Source: Oscheius dolichura (taxonomy: Eukaryota; Nematoda; Chromadorea; Rhabditida; Rhabditidae). Taken from it: DNA of 64,000 nucleotides. Shown one piece after another: positions 40,630 to 51,389 of the stretch (position 1 is the first letter of the stretch; each line of letters starts with the position of its first letter). Under the pieces are notes generated by a model that saw only the letters and a list, made by a program, of their open reading frames with translations, was not told the origin of the DNA and did no database searches. The stretch spans positions 5,084,001 to 5,148,000 of the forward strand of contig OW051493.1 in NCBI GenBank assembly GCA_932521035.1, given 5' to 3'. Position numbers and translations under genes: made by a program.

Positions 40630-41325
40630 GCTTTTTTTGTCTTGTAAATTTTCGAAAAAGTAAATCTGTTTTAAATGCTTATTTAATAGAAACGTTTTTT
40701 TCAACATCGAGTGTTCGGCGAAGTTGTCTGGGCTTTCCTTATATTCAAACCAATTTGTGGAATCCCCGGATAGCTGATAAGAAATGGTCGTTTTTCTAGC
40801 CGAAAAGGAATTCAGCTCCCATCTCCAAAACTTTACAAAACAAAATCTTTACGAATATGCATCCGCCCTCTTCATACTACCAACATAATAACAATTATAC
40901 GGGGGCACATTGTATAGGTGTCATAGCTATGGAGCATCTCCATATACAGAGTTTTACTCGTCAATAATATTTATTTATCTTCCTTCCTCCAGCCCCTCCT
41001 ACTAATTTACCATTCCCTCTTCCCTTTATGACGTTTAGCTGTGACACACTCAGTGGCTATTCGAACATACAAGATCTCTGTCGGATCGGGTTACTGACCC
41101 AGCCGATACGGTAAATACGTGCGACGGCGGCTGTACTCGTATCTCTTTTCCTCGAGGGCTTCTCGGTTTCCTGAGCGGCGTGTGTGAAATGCTTCCCCGT
41201 ACTGCCTAATTCCGACTGATCCCTCTCGCCGCCCGGCAAACAGAAACGGAACTGCGGAAGCAGTTTAACAGTTGCTCACGTTTATATTGCCTTATTTGTC
41301 AATCGTTGCTACGGTTCCAGCCTCG
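40630..41325. other. intergenic region with AT-to-GC composition switch
   Basis: The first part is AT-rich and carries the N6AMT1-like relic. From about 41050 the sequence becomes GC-rich. It ends GGTTCCAG five nt before the ATG of the M1-like gene. No intact gene. Confidence 0.4.
40870..40975 (+). pseudogene. relic of the N6AMT1 last exon
   Basis: The segment CATAGCTATGGAGCATCTCC...CATATACAGAGTTTTACTCGTCAATAAT resembles the end of N6AMT1 (37472-37540: ACTATAGCTATGGAAAGAAG...CTATATACTGCGTTTTACTCGTCATTGAT). The copy lacks about 14 nt in the middle, which breaks the frame. The resemblance includes the acceptor region, so it looks like a DNA-level partial duplication across about 3.4 kb, placed just beyond the coiled-coil gene. 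Confidence 0.5.
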
Positions 41326-43710
41326 ATGCTCCTAATCCTCATCTCCTGTCTCCTGGTGCGGTTAATCCGTGCGGATATTGTGCAATTTCTCCCGGAGACG
41401 TCTTTCGCGTCCCCTTCGACGCCTCTCATCCGGCCGACGTCCTACGATCTACAGATCCAGCTTCCTCTTTCAGAGGTGTTCCTCCCTTTGTCCAGTTTTA
41501 TTCGTATTTTTCAGGTTGCGGACCCCGACACACCGCTTTTCACAGCTCACGTGGTTCTCCAGTTCCAGCTGACCGCAGACGTCGGCCTGCCAGCTCCGTT
41601 CCTAAGCGATTCCAAGGAAAAGGGGGCAAAACTAAATGTAAGTCAAACACCAAGCCAAGAAATAGAGAACTCACAGCTCGCCATCGAGGGGCTGGACCAC
41701 TTTGAGAACATCTCTCTGGTCTTCAATGGGACAGAGATCCCGATAGCGAACGTTGTGTTGACGGATACCGAGATGGAGATAACAGCCTCGATGCCCATGC
41801 TCTTCTCCGGCCGGTACACCCTCGGCGTCGGCCGGTACAAGGGGGTCATCGGCAGCGCCCTCTACTACAGGTGCCCCCCTCTGTCCTCCCCCGAATAAAA
41901 TACTCAGGGATGCCGGCGAACACGCCGTCTTCGGTTCGTCCCTCTTCCCCAACCGGGCCCCCTCCGTCTTCCCCGCCGTTAATACCATCTCCAACCAGGT
42001 CCCGATATCGGTGGGCATCGTCCACCCGAAGGGGACGAGGGCCTTGAGTTCGAGCCCTCAAGACTCGTTCGGGGTCATCGACGACAACTGGCAGGTGGGA
42101 GAGCGGCCCAGTTCAAAAGGGCCAGCTGCTTCAGATGACGACCTTCCGGCCGACGACGCCCATTGCCCCGGCCCTGCTGGCCTTCGCCCTCCTCCCCGAC
42201 GAGTTCAGCCAGGTGCCCTCCTCCTCCTTTCTCTCTTCTAATCAGCCCCCTTCAGTTCGAGAACACGTACACCGGAATCCGACTCAGTGTGCACTTCAAC
42301 CGGTACCGGGTGAGGGAAACCCACGCCAAGCAGGTGCTGAACACGGCCACCCAGGTGCTCGGCCTGTTGAAGTGACCCCAGTCGCCCTCGTCCCCCATCC
42401 TCCCCTTCAGACAACTCTTCTCCGGCCCCGCCGCCATGCCGAAGGTGGACATTGTCCTACTGGCCGACGTCCACAGCAACCCCTCCTTCGGCACCCTCTT
42501 CCTCAACGAGATGGACTACTTCCACCTGGACTACGCCAACCAGATACACCTGCTGACGGGTCTCCTGGCCCGGCACTGGATCGGGAGCGTGTCCGAGGAG
42601 AGCCAAGTCTGTATGGTGGTCAGTGAATAAAGGAGGATTATTAGAAGGGGCCGTTCCAGGAGGATCTGATATCGTACGTGGGGTTCAAGGTGGCCAGGAG
42701 GATGACGAACGACGACCACCTCCGTTTGGCCCACTACGTGAAGGTCGTCTGGAGCGAGGACGTCTTCGCCCAGGGACGGTCTCTCACCATCCACGAGCCC
42801 ATCGACGAGTTGCAGGTATTCCCCCCGGTTACAGTAACCAGGGAGAGTCACTCAGATCTCATCGAAGTGCGGTCTCCGGGGAGTCGTCTTCCTGGAGTCG
42901 CTGGAGTCCCTTCTCGACGAGAGACACATGATCTCCGCCATCAACCAACTGGTCTCCTCGGCCTTTTTCGGAATAAATACAAACTTTGAGATATTCCACA
43001 CGAGCCCGGCCACCGTCGATCTGCCCACGTTAATGTCGAAGATAAATGTGACCATGGGTGAGGGGGTCGGCCTGTCTCAGGTCTTCCAGTTCTGGAGACA
43101 GCACAGCGGGTTCCCGGCCCTCGAAGTGGACAAGTTCAACGACAGCATCAAGTTGAAACAGCTACAGGACGGCAGCGCAGTACAGAGCGGTAGGGAGAGG
43201 GCTCTTCCCTCAATGACCAGATTCAGCGAGTGGCGGCTGGGAGAGAATGCCTCTTTGGCCGTTGCCTCTGGAGTTTACTGAGTTCAAATTGCCCATAAGG
43301 CTGATGTTGAGCCAGGGAATCCACCTGGCTCCTGTCCGGGATAGCACTGCGCTGGCTAACCTAGGGTTTACTCATTTCTATAGAGTAAACTACGACATCG
43401 AGAGCTGGAAGGCCATTTTGGAGATGCTGACACAGGTGGGGCCATGCCTTCGGGGAGCAGCTGTTTGTAGAACGCCACCCTCTACACCAGCAGGGAACGG
43501 GCCCAGCTGACCTATGACTTCTGTCATTTCTTCGCTGCCAACCGACTTTCCGAGCCAGCCGCCTCTCAACTTCGCGACGAATGGCTTAAAATGATCCAAC
43601 TGAGAGCCGCCTCCTTCCCAGCATGTGAGGCTATAGCCTGGCGTTGTGCAACCCCGTCTCATTATGAGAAATTAAACGAGGACAACGAGAGGATATTACG
43701 GTATCATTAG
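41326..43710 (+). CDS. M1 aminopeptidase-like protein without catalytic residues (secreted or type II)
   Basis: The ATG opens MLLILISCLLVRLIRADIVQ, a signal peptide or anchor. Family features are kept: IRPTSYDLQIQLPL (N-terminal domain start), TLGVGRYKGVI, FPAVNTISNQVPISVGIVHP, and an ERAP1-C-like part with HFYRVNYDIESWKAIL and YDFCHFFAANRLSEP. The active site is not kept. Where active enzymes have GAMEN there is NPSFG (VHSNPSFGTLFLNEM). Where they have HELAH before W there is GLLAR (TGLLARHWIG). The zinc-binding Glu of NEGF aligns with Val in YVGF. All zinc ligands therefore appear lost. The end is NERILRYH-stop at 43708-43710, and the C-terminal domain looks shorter than usual. Introns are small and the gene is GC-rich. 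Likely a non-enzymatic binding protein, or a pseudogene under weak decay, though long frames stay open. Confidence 0.75.
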
Positions 43711-44056
43711 AACACTAACATTTGACAGAAATACTTACAGAAAACAATTGTTTATGTCTCTGGGGTCGTCGGAGGAAATGACTTGTGGCAGAGGTTTAGT
43801 CCACGAGGCAGTTAATGATCTATGTACACATTTATTTGGAAAAAAATGCTTTTGAAATAAACCATATCACTGGCCTTTTCAAATCAAGAAGAAAGATTTA
43901 GACAAACAAAAAGTATGAACAGAACGCCTGCGCTTGGCTCATTCTCACAATTGTCAATCATCCCTAGTTGCTGAGCAATTTGGAAGAAAAATAAATCAAA
44001 ACAAGTAAGGAAATAAAACTATGAACTTTATTTCGAACAGTATCCAAAATATAATT
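43711..44056. other. convergent 3' intergenic region
   Basis: AT-rich, between the M1-like stop and the RBM25 stop. AATAAA lies near 43857 (plus strand). On the minus strand AATAAA (seen as TTTATT near 44028) follows the RBM25 stop closely. No exon. Confidence 0.45.
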
Positions 44057-46196
44057 CTAATGCTTCAAAGGTAAGCCGTACTTCTTCGCTTCCGTTTCAA
44101 ATATGATCATTCTCCAAAGTCTTACCATAAACACTTCAGCATCTTCATCCAAAATCTAAATATATCTTTAATGTACCTTTTACCTTACGAACCAATTTGA
44201 TATCATTCATTATTTTGTATGGATCAGATTCTTTAATAATTTTATCGCATATGAAATCACAGAAAGACCTTTCCTCTTCCCCTGGAAATCGTTTGCTGGA
44301 ACGTGTGATGATAGAAACCTATGAATTCCAATATCCGCTTCCCAACCCAAGGTCGAACACGTTTGTCAATCCAAGCATCGTCAATCTGTGAGCGATCAAC
44401 AGAAATTGCAAAAAGTTCGTCTACAAATAAAGATATCTTCTAAAATTCAAAACCTTTTTGTTTTGGTAAGTTATGCAAAAGCTCGTTAATTTTCTTCTTT
44501 TTTTCTTCCGCTGTCATGTGAGCCAATCTTTCCTCTGTACTGATTTCAAAAGGCTTCAAACGCTTTCTAGTACGCAGTACATCAACATCTTCTTCCTCTA
44601 CACCACCTGAAATAAATTATATAAAAGGAAAATAATCTCCGCCTAAAATACCGAAGACATTTTTCAATTTTTGTGTTATCGACTGGGGGCCACTTCCTAG
44701 CACGTTAGTTATTGGATTGAAAAGTTTTGAATCTATAAAACTATGGGAATATTATGACCGAGACATTCACCATTTTCATATTCAGTCTCTTTTGTATCAG
44801 CAACTGTCCATTGGCCTGGATCAGACTTGATGACTGTGGAAAACGGCTGTTTTAAATCGGATGCATCTACCGTATTTGAGTTTGTAATTGATTCTTCGGC
44901 CATTTTAGTCTGCATTTCAATTTCGGCTTGCTCTGCCATCCGGTCATCGATATCCCATCGTCTTTCTCTATCGTAGTACTTTTTTCTATGTTTAAGTTCA
45001 TATCCGCTATAAGATTAAAAGTATAAAACTTTTATGCACGTACCTATACCATTCGGCATCGTCTATATTATCATCATACGTCGCCAAAAACTTTAATAGT
45101 TTTTCTGCTTCACGCTTGGAATTGCTGTAAGAATGTCCAAAAGTTTAAAAACATAACAGAATACCGTTTCTTCTTATCATGTTCAAGTTTTTCATAATAA
45201 CGGGCCTGTTTTTTCTCTCGAGTTTCCCAAAATTTTACAAATTCGTCATATCTTGCTTGCTTCTTTTTGTAAACTTGTTTCACCTCGTGTTTTTCGTAAT
45301 CACTGATATTATTTGTTAAAGTAAGTTTATATTACCTCGAAGTGGAAGACGATGAGGATAGTGATCTACTTCTTCTGCGCCGTTTTGAACTGCTCTTATG
45401 TTTGCATTTTTTATCCTCAAACGGCTCTTTTAGATCTTTCAGTATAATTGAAGCTATTTTTTTTAATCTCTTAAAAAGTAGAGGTTAATTAACAACCGCA
45501 AAAACCTCTTTGTCCTTTTGCTTGCCTTCTTGGTCAATGGGAAGATCGTTGTTATCATTAACTGATAAATCAGGCTTACTATCTTCTTTGCAACATACTA
45601 CTGCCCAATTTGACAGCTTTTTAAGAAGATCTTCTTCAGCCTAAATTATCGCATAGCGACAAACTTAGTAAAATAATACCTTAATTACCAACTTTTTCCC
45701 ACACAGTTCCAACCCGTTAAGAATTCGTAACGCACATAATGTGCTAGGTTCATCTTCAAAATCACAGAAGCCAAATGCTTGATATTTACCATTAGTGCCT
45801 TGTATCCTTTTCCACCGTAGAATCGAACCACATTGCTAAATCTCGAGATGTCCAGAGAGAAAATCCTACGAACTTCGAGAATTTTTTCCATGCATTTATT
45901 CGATACGGTTTCGGAGATATTTCCTACAAAAAGTGTGAAGAAGTTTTCGTTTTGCTTAGAGCCCTATAAGCATTTAAATAGACATTAAGAATAAAAAACA
46001 GAATACTTTATCTGAAGCTGTATCAGGTGTGGTAGACGGTACTGGTGCAGATAAGTCTAGCGAAGAAGGAACTGAAGGCACTTTTATTTAAAAAAACACG
46101 AAGGCATAGCTAACTAGATGTCGGAAAGTTTGGGAAGCCAGGAGGCGGGTTTGCTGTCATTGTATCCTTGAGTTCGCTTTCTGAAAAGTTCATCAT
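44057..46196 (-). CDS. RBM25: RNA-binding protein 25 (RRM + PWI splicing factor)
   Basis: A U1/U2-associated splicing regulator. ATG 46194-46196 gives MMNFSESELKDTMTANPPPG. The RRM follows: NFFTLFVGNISETVSNKCME (RNP2), then after a 40-nt intron QCGSILRWKRIQGTNGKYQA and FGFCDFEDEPSTLCALRIL (RNP1 region), then NGLELCGKKLVIK. The middle is Arg/Glu/Lys-rich (exons 44.7-45.6 kb) and includes an Arg-Ser patch near 45340-45400. The C-terminal PWI domain shows DDAWIDKRVRPWVGKRILEF, DEDAEVF and RLWRMIIFETEAKKYGL, with the stop at 44057-44059. Domain order and the WKRIQG/PW signatures match animal RBM25, although the acidic/basic linker is shorter than in vertebrates. Divergent from ATP6V1A. Confidence 0.9.
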
Positions 46197-46398
46197 GTAG
46201 TTTGCCAACAGTAAGGAAAGTGAAAAATGTAGTATATAACAAGAAGGAAAGTACGAACTAAAATTGTTCGCGGCACGGCGCGATAGTGTGCAACTTTGAA
46301 TTGAGATAATTCGGATGCTGCAAAAAAAAAACAACGGCGAATTTCTTTTGTGTCTTCTATTTCAGGTTCTTTGTTTCTTACTAGCAACATTTAGGCTG
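46197..46398. promoter_or_regulatory. short bidirectional promoter RBM25 / ATP6V1A
   Basis: Only about 200 nt separate the divergent start codons, including a short poly-A run near 46322-46330. It ends AACATTTAG four nt before the plus-strand ATG. The shared space implies a bidirectional housekeeping promoter. Confidence 0.5.
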
Positions 46399-48578
46399 AT
46401 GCCTTCTGATCACACTGTCGACCGCGAATCTCTTTATGGATATGTTCATGGAGTCTCAGGCCCAGGTATCGAAAAATAATGATGAATAATTAATTGTAGA
46501 CAGTGGTGACAGCAGAGAGAATGGCTGGAGCAGCAATGTACGAGCTTGTCCGTGTTGGACATAATGAACTGATAGGAGAAATTATTCGATTGGATGGAGA
46601 CTTAGCAATCATTCAAGTATATGAGGAAACCTGTATGTAATGTTGTTCGTTAGATATATCGAAATCTTTATAGCGGGAGTAACAATCGGTGATCCTGTTC
46701 TTCGTACTGGCATGCCGCTGTCCGTTGAGCTAGGTCCTGGTATAATGGGTTCTATTTTCGACGGTATTCAACGGCCTTTGAAAGATATAGCCGACATGAG
46801 CCAGTCATTCTACATTCCTAAAGGTTTAATTTTCATACGCACCTTTTCACGACTAGCTTAGGAATATCTACAAATGCTCTTTCACGCGATTCCCGTTGGG
46901 ATTTTAAAGTAGAGCCTTCAATAATTGTTGGTGCTCATGTTACAGGAGGAGATGTTATTGGTACTGTCTATGAGAGCTTATTAATTAAGCAAAAAATAAT
47001 GCTGCCACCAAACGCATTTGGCACGGTAACATATTGTGCACCTTCAGGACAATACACAATAACAGTAGAATCAAAGTTTGGCCTTTTGAACTTTAGTTTA
47101 GGATGTTATACTTGAACTTGAATTTCAAAATGAAAGAAAAAAGTATTCCATGATGCAAGTTTGGCCTGTGCGTGTCCCGCGTCCTGTAGCCGAAAAGTTG
47201 ACAGCTAACAATCCTCTCATTTGTGGTCAACGAGTATTAGATGCACTTTTTCCATGTGTTCAAGGCGGGACTACTACCGTTCCAGGTTTTTACTTCGTGT
47301 AGTTTACAATAATAACAATAGGAGCCTTTGGCTGCGGCAAGACTGTCATCTCCCAATCATTGTCGAAATATTCAAATTCTGACGCTATTATTTACGTCGG
47401 TTGTGGAGAGCGTGGAAACGAAATGGCGGAAGTGCTTAGAGATTTCCGTGATTTGACTATGGATGTCAATGGCATAAATACATCTATTATGAAGCGTACA
47501 ACGTTGGTTGCAAATACCTCCAATATGCCAGTGGCTGCTCGTGAAGCGTCTATTTACACTGGAATTACTTTGGCTGAATTTTATCGTGATATGGGACTCA
47601 ATGTAGCAATGATGGCCGATTCTACTTCACGTTGGGCAGAAGCCATACGTGAAATATCTGGACGTCTTGGGGAAATGCCAGCCGATTCGGGATATCCAGC
47701 TTATTTATCATCACGCTTGGCATCTTTTTATGAGCGTGGCGGTAAAGTAAAATGTCTGGGAAATCCTGAGCGTGATGGTTCTGTGACTATAGTTGGGGCG
47801 TGAGTTTTTCTTGCAAACTAATAGTCTTTTTTTAAGAGTTTCTCCTCCAGGCGGAGACTTTGCGGATCCAGTAACGTCTTCTACTCTTGGTATTGTTCAA
47901 GTCTTCTGGGGGCTGGACAAGAAATTAGCTCAACGAAAACATTTTCCTTCTATTAACTGGCTTGTTTCCTACAGGTTTGCTCAACGTCTGTTTTAGCAAA
48001 TTTTTATTAAAGCAAATATATGCCTTCTTTGGAGGAATATTATGAGAAGAATTATCCAGATTTTATACATCTTCGGTCAAAATGTCGTCAAATTTTACAA
48101 GAAGAAGAGGATCTCTTGGAAATTGTGCAATTGGTAGGAAAAAATGCTCTTGGTGATAAGGAAAAAATAATTCTCGAAGTAGCCAAACTTATTAAAGTAA
48201 CTCTTGAATACGTTTTTTCCTTTAGCAGTGCTTATTCAGGAAGATTTTCTTCAACAAAATAGTTTCACAACTTATGATCGATATTGTCCATTTTATAAAA
48301 CTGTTGGAATGCTGAGAAATATCATCTGCTTTTATGATCTCGCGTGTCATGTCGTAGAGGCTACGGCTCAATCTGAACATAGGATTACCTTTAATTTCAT
48401 CAAAGAACGAATGGGTCATATCATGTATCAACTCTCCTCGATGAAATTCAAGGTAAAACAATTTCAGTGGGTATAATATCGGTTTTAGGATCCAGCAATA
48501 GGAGAAGAGCGAATAAAGAAAGAATACAATAGCTTGTTAGAATCGATTCATTTCGCCTTCCGGAATTTGGACGACTGA
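46399..48578 (+). CDS. ATP6V1A: V-type H+-ATPase catalytic subunit A
   Basis: The catalytic subunit of the V1 sector; it hydrolyses ATP to drive proton pumping into lysosomes, secretory vesicles and across excretory epithelia. Seen in order: [77 protein letters not shown], Walker [99 protein letters not shown] and [13 protein letters not shown]. The end is [12 protein letters not shown] at 48576-48578. It is full length (about 610 residues) in about 9 exons. The start [15 protein letters not shown] is a little shorter than in vertebrates. Essentially certain. Confidence 0.97.
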
Positions 48579-49739
48579 ATACATTATTTTTTTGAGGAAG
48601 CAGATGAAGCCAGGAGTGTTGTAGTCACTCATTTTTTTTGTTCAATAGTGTAGGTCTTTTCTTTAAACAGCATTTGTATTAATGATCAATTTTTAAACAA
48701 ATCTAAAATGTATATTATGTTTTAACCCTCATATTTTTAATCTATACCCAAGAGATGGAATTTCGAATGAGCCCTCACAGAATGAGGATTCTAAAAATAC
48801 GAGTGGTTGAAACTGGTTTTAGGCGATTTCTTGTCGTCAAAAGTCACTTGGTAGTCACAATTCAAAAGAATGACTGTTACAGCGAGTACTCTATTGAGCG
48901 CTGGAAAGGTGTCACAGGATTTAGGCATGATTTCTGAACGGGACTATTACACTAAAGTGGTCTGCTAGACTTTCTGAAGACCGGAGGAAGGTCACCAGTC
49001 TATAGTCCTAGTCTCAAAACCCCGAGCAGAACAGACTTTTTTCATTCTTCACATTAGTACGTATTTTTCTTACCTTCTGATTCTTTTTTTCCCATCAGAA
49101 CTGAATTTTTAGGGTAATCAGAAGTCGACCAGTATCACTGGTACATGGCGTATTTCTACAACATGTGAGTTTTAAAGATGAGCCGGTATGCCCTTCCGGT
49201 TTCCGCTCCCCTCTAGCAGTTTCTATTCTGGCTAATTTGGCCGAAATGAGTCCAGACAAAGGACTGAGCGCCCGTTGAGCCGCGCAGCCAACAGTCCTTC
49301 CAGCTGTTTTCGTGGTGCGACTAGTCTGGCGTATCATGGCCGGAGGCACATTCCTTATCATTGCCTCCTCACGCCTTCCGAGATCCTCCTTCCCTGCCTC
49401 GGCAGCCAGCCGTGAGCAGGGAGTCATTTGACTTCCTTTTGCCATTTCATTCTTTTGTCGGAAGGCCTTGTGATTTCTCTTTGACAAAAGAAAAGCGAAT
49501 TCTTTCAATTCTACCGGTCAATTGACTTCCGCTCCCTTGTTCGTACAGTTGGAGGGTTGTTGTTGACCGAGGAGCTCAGAGCCGAGTGGTCATTTTGTGC
49601 CAATTCCAACTGATCATCCGCGTCCCTTCCGAATCAGGAGTAGGTCAGCGGATGGCTGTTGATTTGTAATGGGCACTAAATCGCCGTCTTACCGCATTAA
49701 AGACATTCTCATCCCCTCCCCAAGGAAGACGATTTCAGG
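48579..49739. other. intergenic region
   Basis: AT-rich to about 49130, then GC-rich. A 137-codon open frame on the minus strand (49095-49508) has no motif or splice support. The region ends GATTTCAG one nt before the next ATG. No gene I can support. Confidence 0.35.
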
Positions 49740-50553
49740 ATGCCGAACAAAGTCGGCGACGAGGCGGCCAACGACGAGCCCAAGCGGGTCCCGTCGGAGC
49801 TGTCCATGGCTTCTCTGACCGACAAACTTGAGGTCTCCGCCTAATTTCAATAGTGAAAAACAGACAACTTTCAGGGTAAACTGTCCCCCGAATCGACCCT
49901 GGAAAGCGGCGTCGTGGTTAAGTTCAAAACGGGCATCGACGAGGTGGGTGTGATGGTATCGCGGCTATATCAGCATTAGACATCTTGTCATCATTTTGCT
50001 TGATTTCTGATGAGACAGTCTCCGCCTCGAGGCCCAAAAGGGCAGAGTACCGTAGTACCGGGGTCATTATCATGTGAATATCATGTATCGAATAATTTGG
50101 TCGGTTGATACACGGCCGAAAACGACTGGTCTGTCTCTTCAATAAATCACTGTCGCGCGCCCTACAACATCGATCTGCCCATCAATTAACAGTCATATTC
50201 GGAGGAGGCTTTATCACTGTCCAAATAGGAGACCTCGCCTGTTTTCACCACGGTGGCTGTCAGTGTAATTCGTTGATCGTATCGGTAGCACTCGCTGCCG
50301 TGCTCGCCATGGCCGACCCTCCGACCATCGAAGTCGCCGCCGCCGACTCGGCCCTTCTGGAGTGTGAGACGAACATTTGGCACGCCAGGCAACACAAGGT
50401 AAACAGGCCGACCCCGTTAGCTACCTTTATCACCTGTCTGGTCCGTCTTCCCTCGCCCAATTGATTACTGTAGGTTCCCGGGGGGATCATCTTCGTATTC
50501 CTTCCTGTTCTTCCATTTCCCAATTCCCATTATAGAGAAGTCTCGGTGTCTAG
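49740..50553 (+). CDS. tentative small single-pass membrane protein, five exons
   Basis: A chain of exons whose introns are all phase 0: 49740-49832 (MPNKVGDEAANDEPKR...TDKLE), 49875-49943 (GKLSPESTLESGVVVKFKTG...), 50264-50398 (CNSLIVSVALAAVLAMADPP...ARQHK), 50474-50494 (VPGGIIF) and 50536-50553 (RSLGV-stop). The 42-nt first and 41-nt last introns match the local norm; the second is 320 nt. The product would be about 111 residues with an acidic N-terminus, one hydrophobic segment (SLIVSVALAAVLAMA) and a short tail. I recognise no family. The first two exons are the best supported, with an acceptor one nt before the ATG. The rest is inference. Confidence 0.4.
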
Positions 50554-51389
50554 TTTAACGATTGCCCATAGAGGAGATTGGAAACAAGTCTGTCTGACCT
50601 TTGTGTAAGACAGAGACGCCCCGGAGCCGGGAGACCCTCGGGGATCGTGTCGTCGAGAAAACTTTCGCTCTCGATTAAGCCTTGGACCGGTGCCAAGGCT
50701 TCCTGACCAGCTCCCGGTCCTGGCCAAACCGCCAGGCCGATGGATCGTGCTGGTTGCGCAGACCTTGAAGCCGTCGATATCGAGAGCGAGGTTCGTTACG
50801 GGGCATGCTCATTCCCAAAGTGATTCCGTCCGATCAGCAGCATCCGGTTAGCCTACTGGACGTTTGTTTGCCCGCCGTGCGCGCTGTTTATGTGGTAAAC
50901 ACGTTGGAAAAAACTCCAAAATTCCAACACAACATAACTTTAGCATACTGTATTGCATTCTTTTCCATTTCTCTTGTTTGTTCCTTTCCTTTTTGAGCTG
51001 ATAGCAGCACGTAGAAGTCTTCTTCGATCAACTTTAGTCTTGTTTCTAAAGAATCGTGTCATTGCGGCAAAAAATTGAACCATAAAAGATCTATTTCGCC
51101 AAAAGTTTTCGCCTTTTTCATTCCCGTCGCTGTCGGTTTCAATCACTCACTATCAGGGCGTCTCAATCAATTATTTTCATCTCGCCGAATATTTCTGATT
51201 ACTTTCTATTGCAGGCTCTTGCCTGATTCTAATGGAAATTCGAGCTGTAGTATATTTGTATGTACAGAAATAAGTTATTCACAAGTGTTGATATCGCGGA
51301 TTTTGATTTGGACGCTGCCCATCTAGGTTCGGCCATTTTTTTTTTGCCCATCTTCTTTCCTGGTGTTGAACTTCTTCTGGGTTTTAGCG
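50554..51389. other. intergenic region upstream of SLC33A1
   Basis: GC-rich to about 50880, then AT-rich. An ATG at 50741 opens a short frame (MDRAGCADLEAVDIESE) that meets a GTTCGT donor-like site, a possible orphan exon. It ends GGGTTTTAG two nt before the SLC33A1 ATG. No further gene seen. Confidence 0.3.

Noticed and set aside
37472-40975. Possibility that the coiled-coil gene is inside a transposon bounded by the N6AMT1 exon duplicates
   Set aside because: The similarity covers only a short exon segment, in direct orientation, with no transposase, terminal inverted repeats or target duplication.
49095-49508. 137-codon open frame on the minus strand
   Set aside because: No motif and no acceptor/donor context; it lies in the likely promoter region of the next gene.
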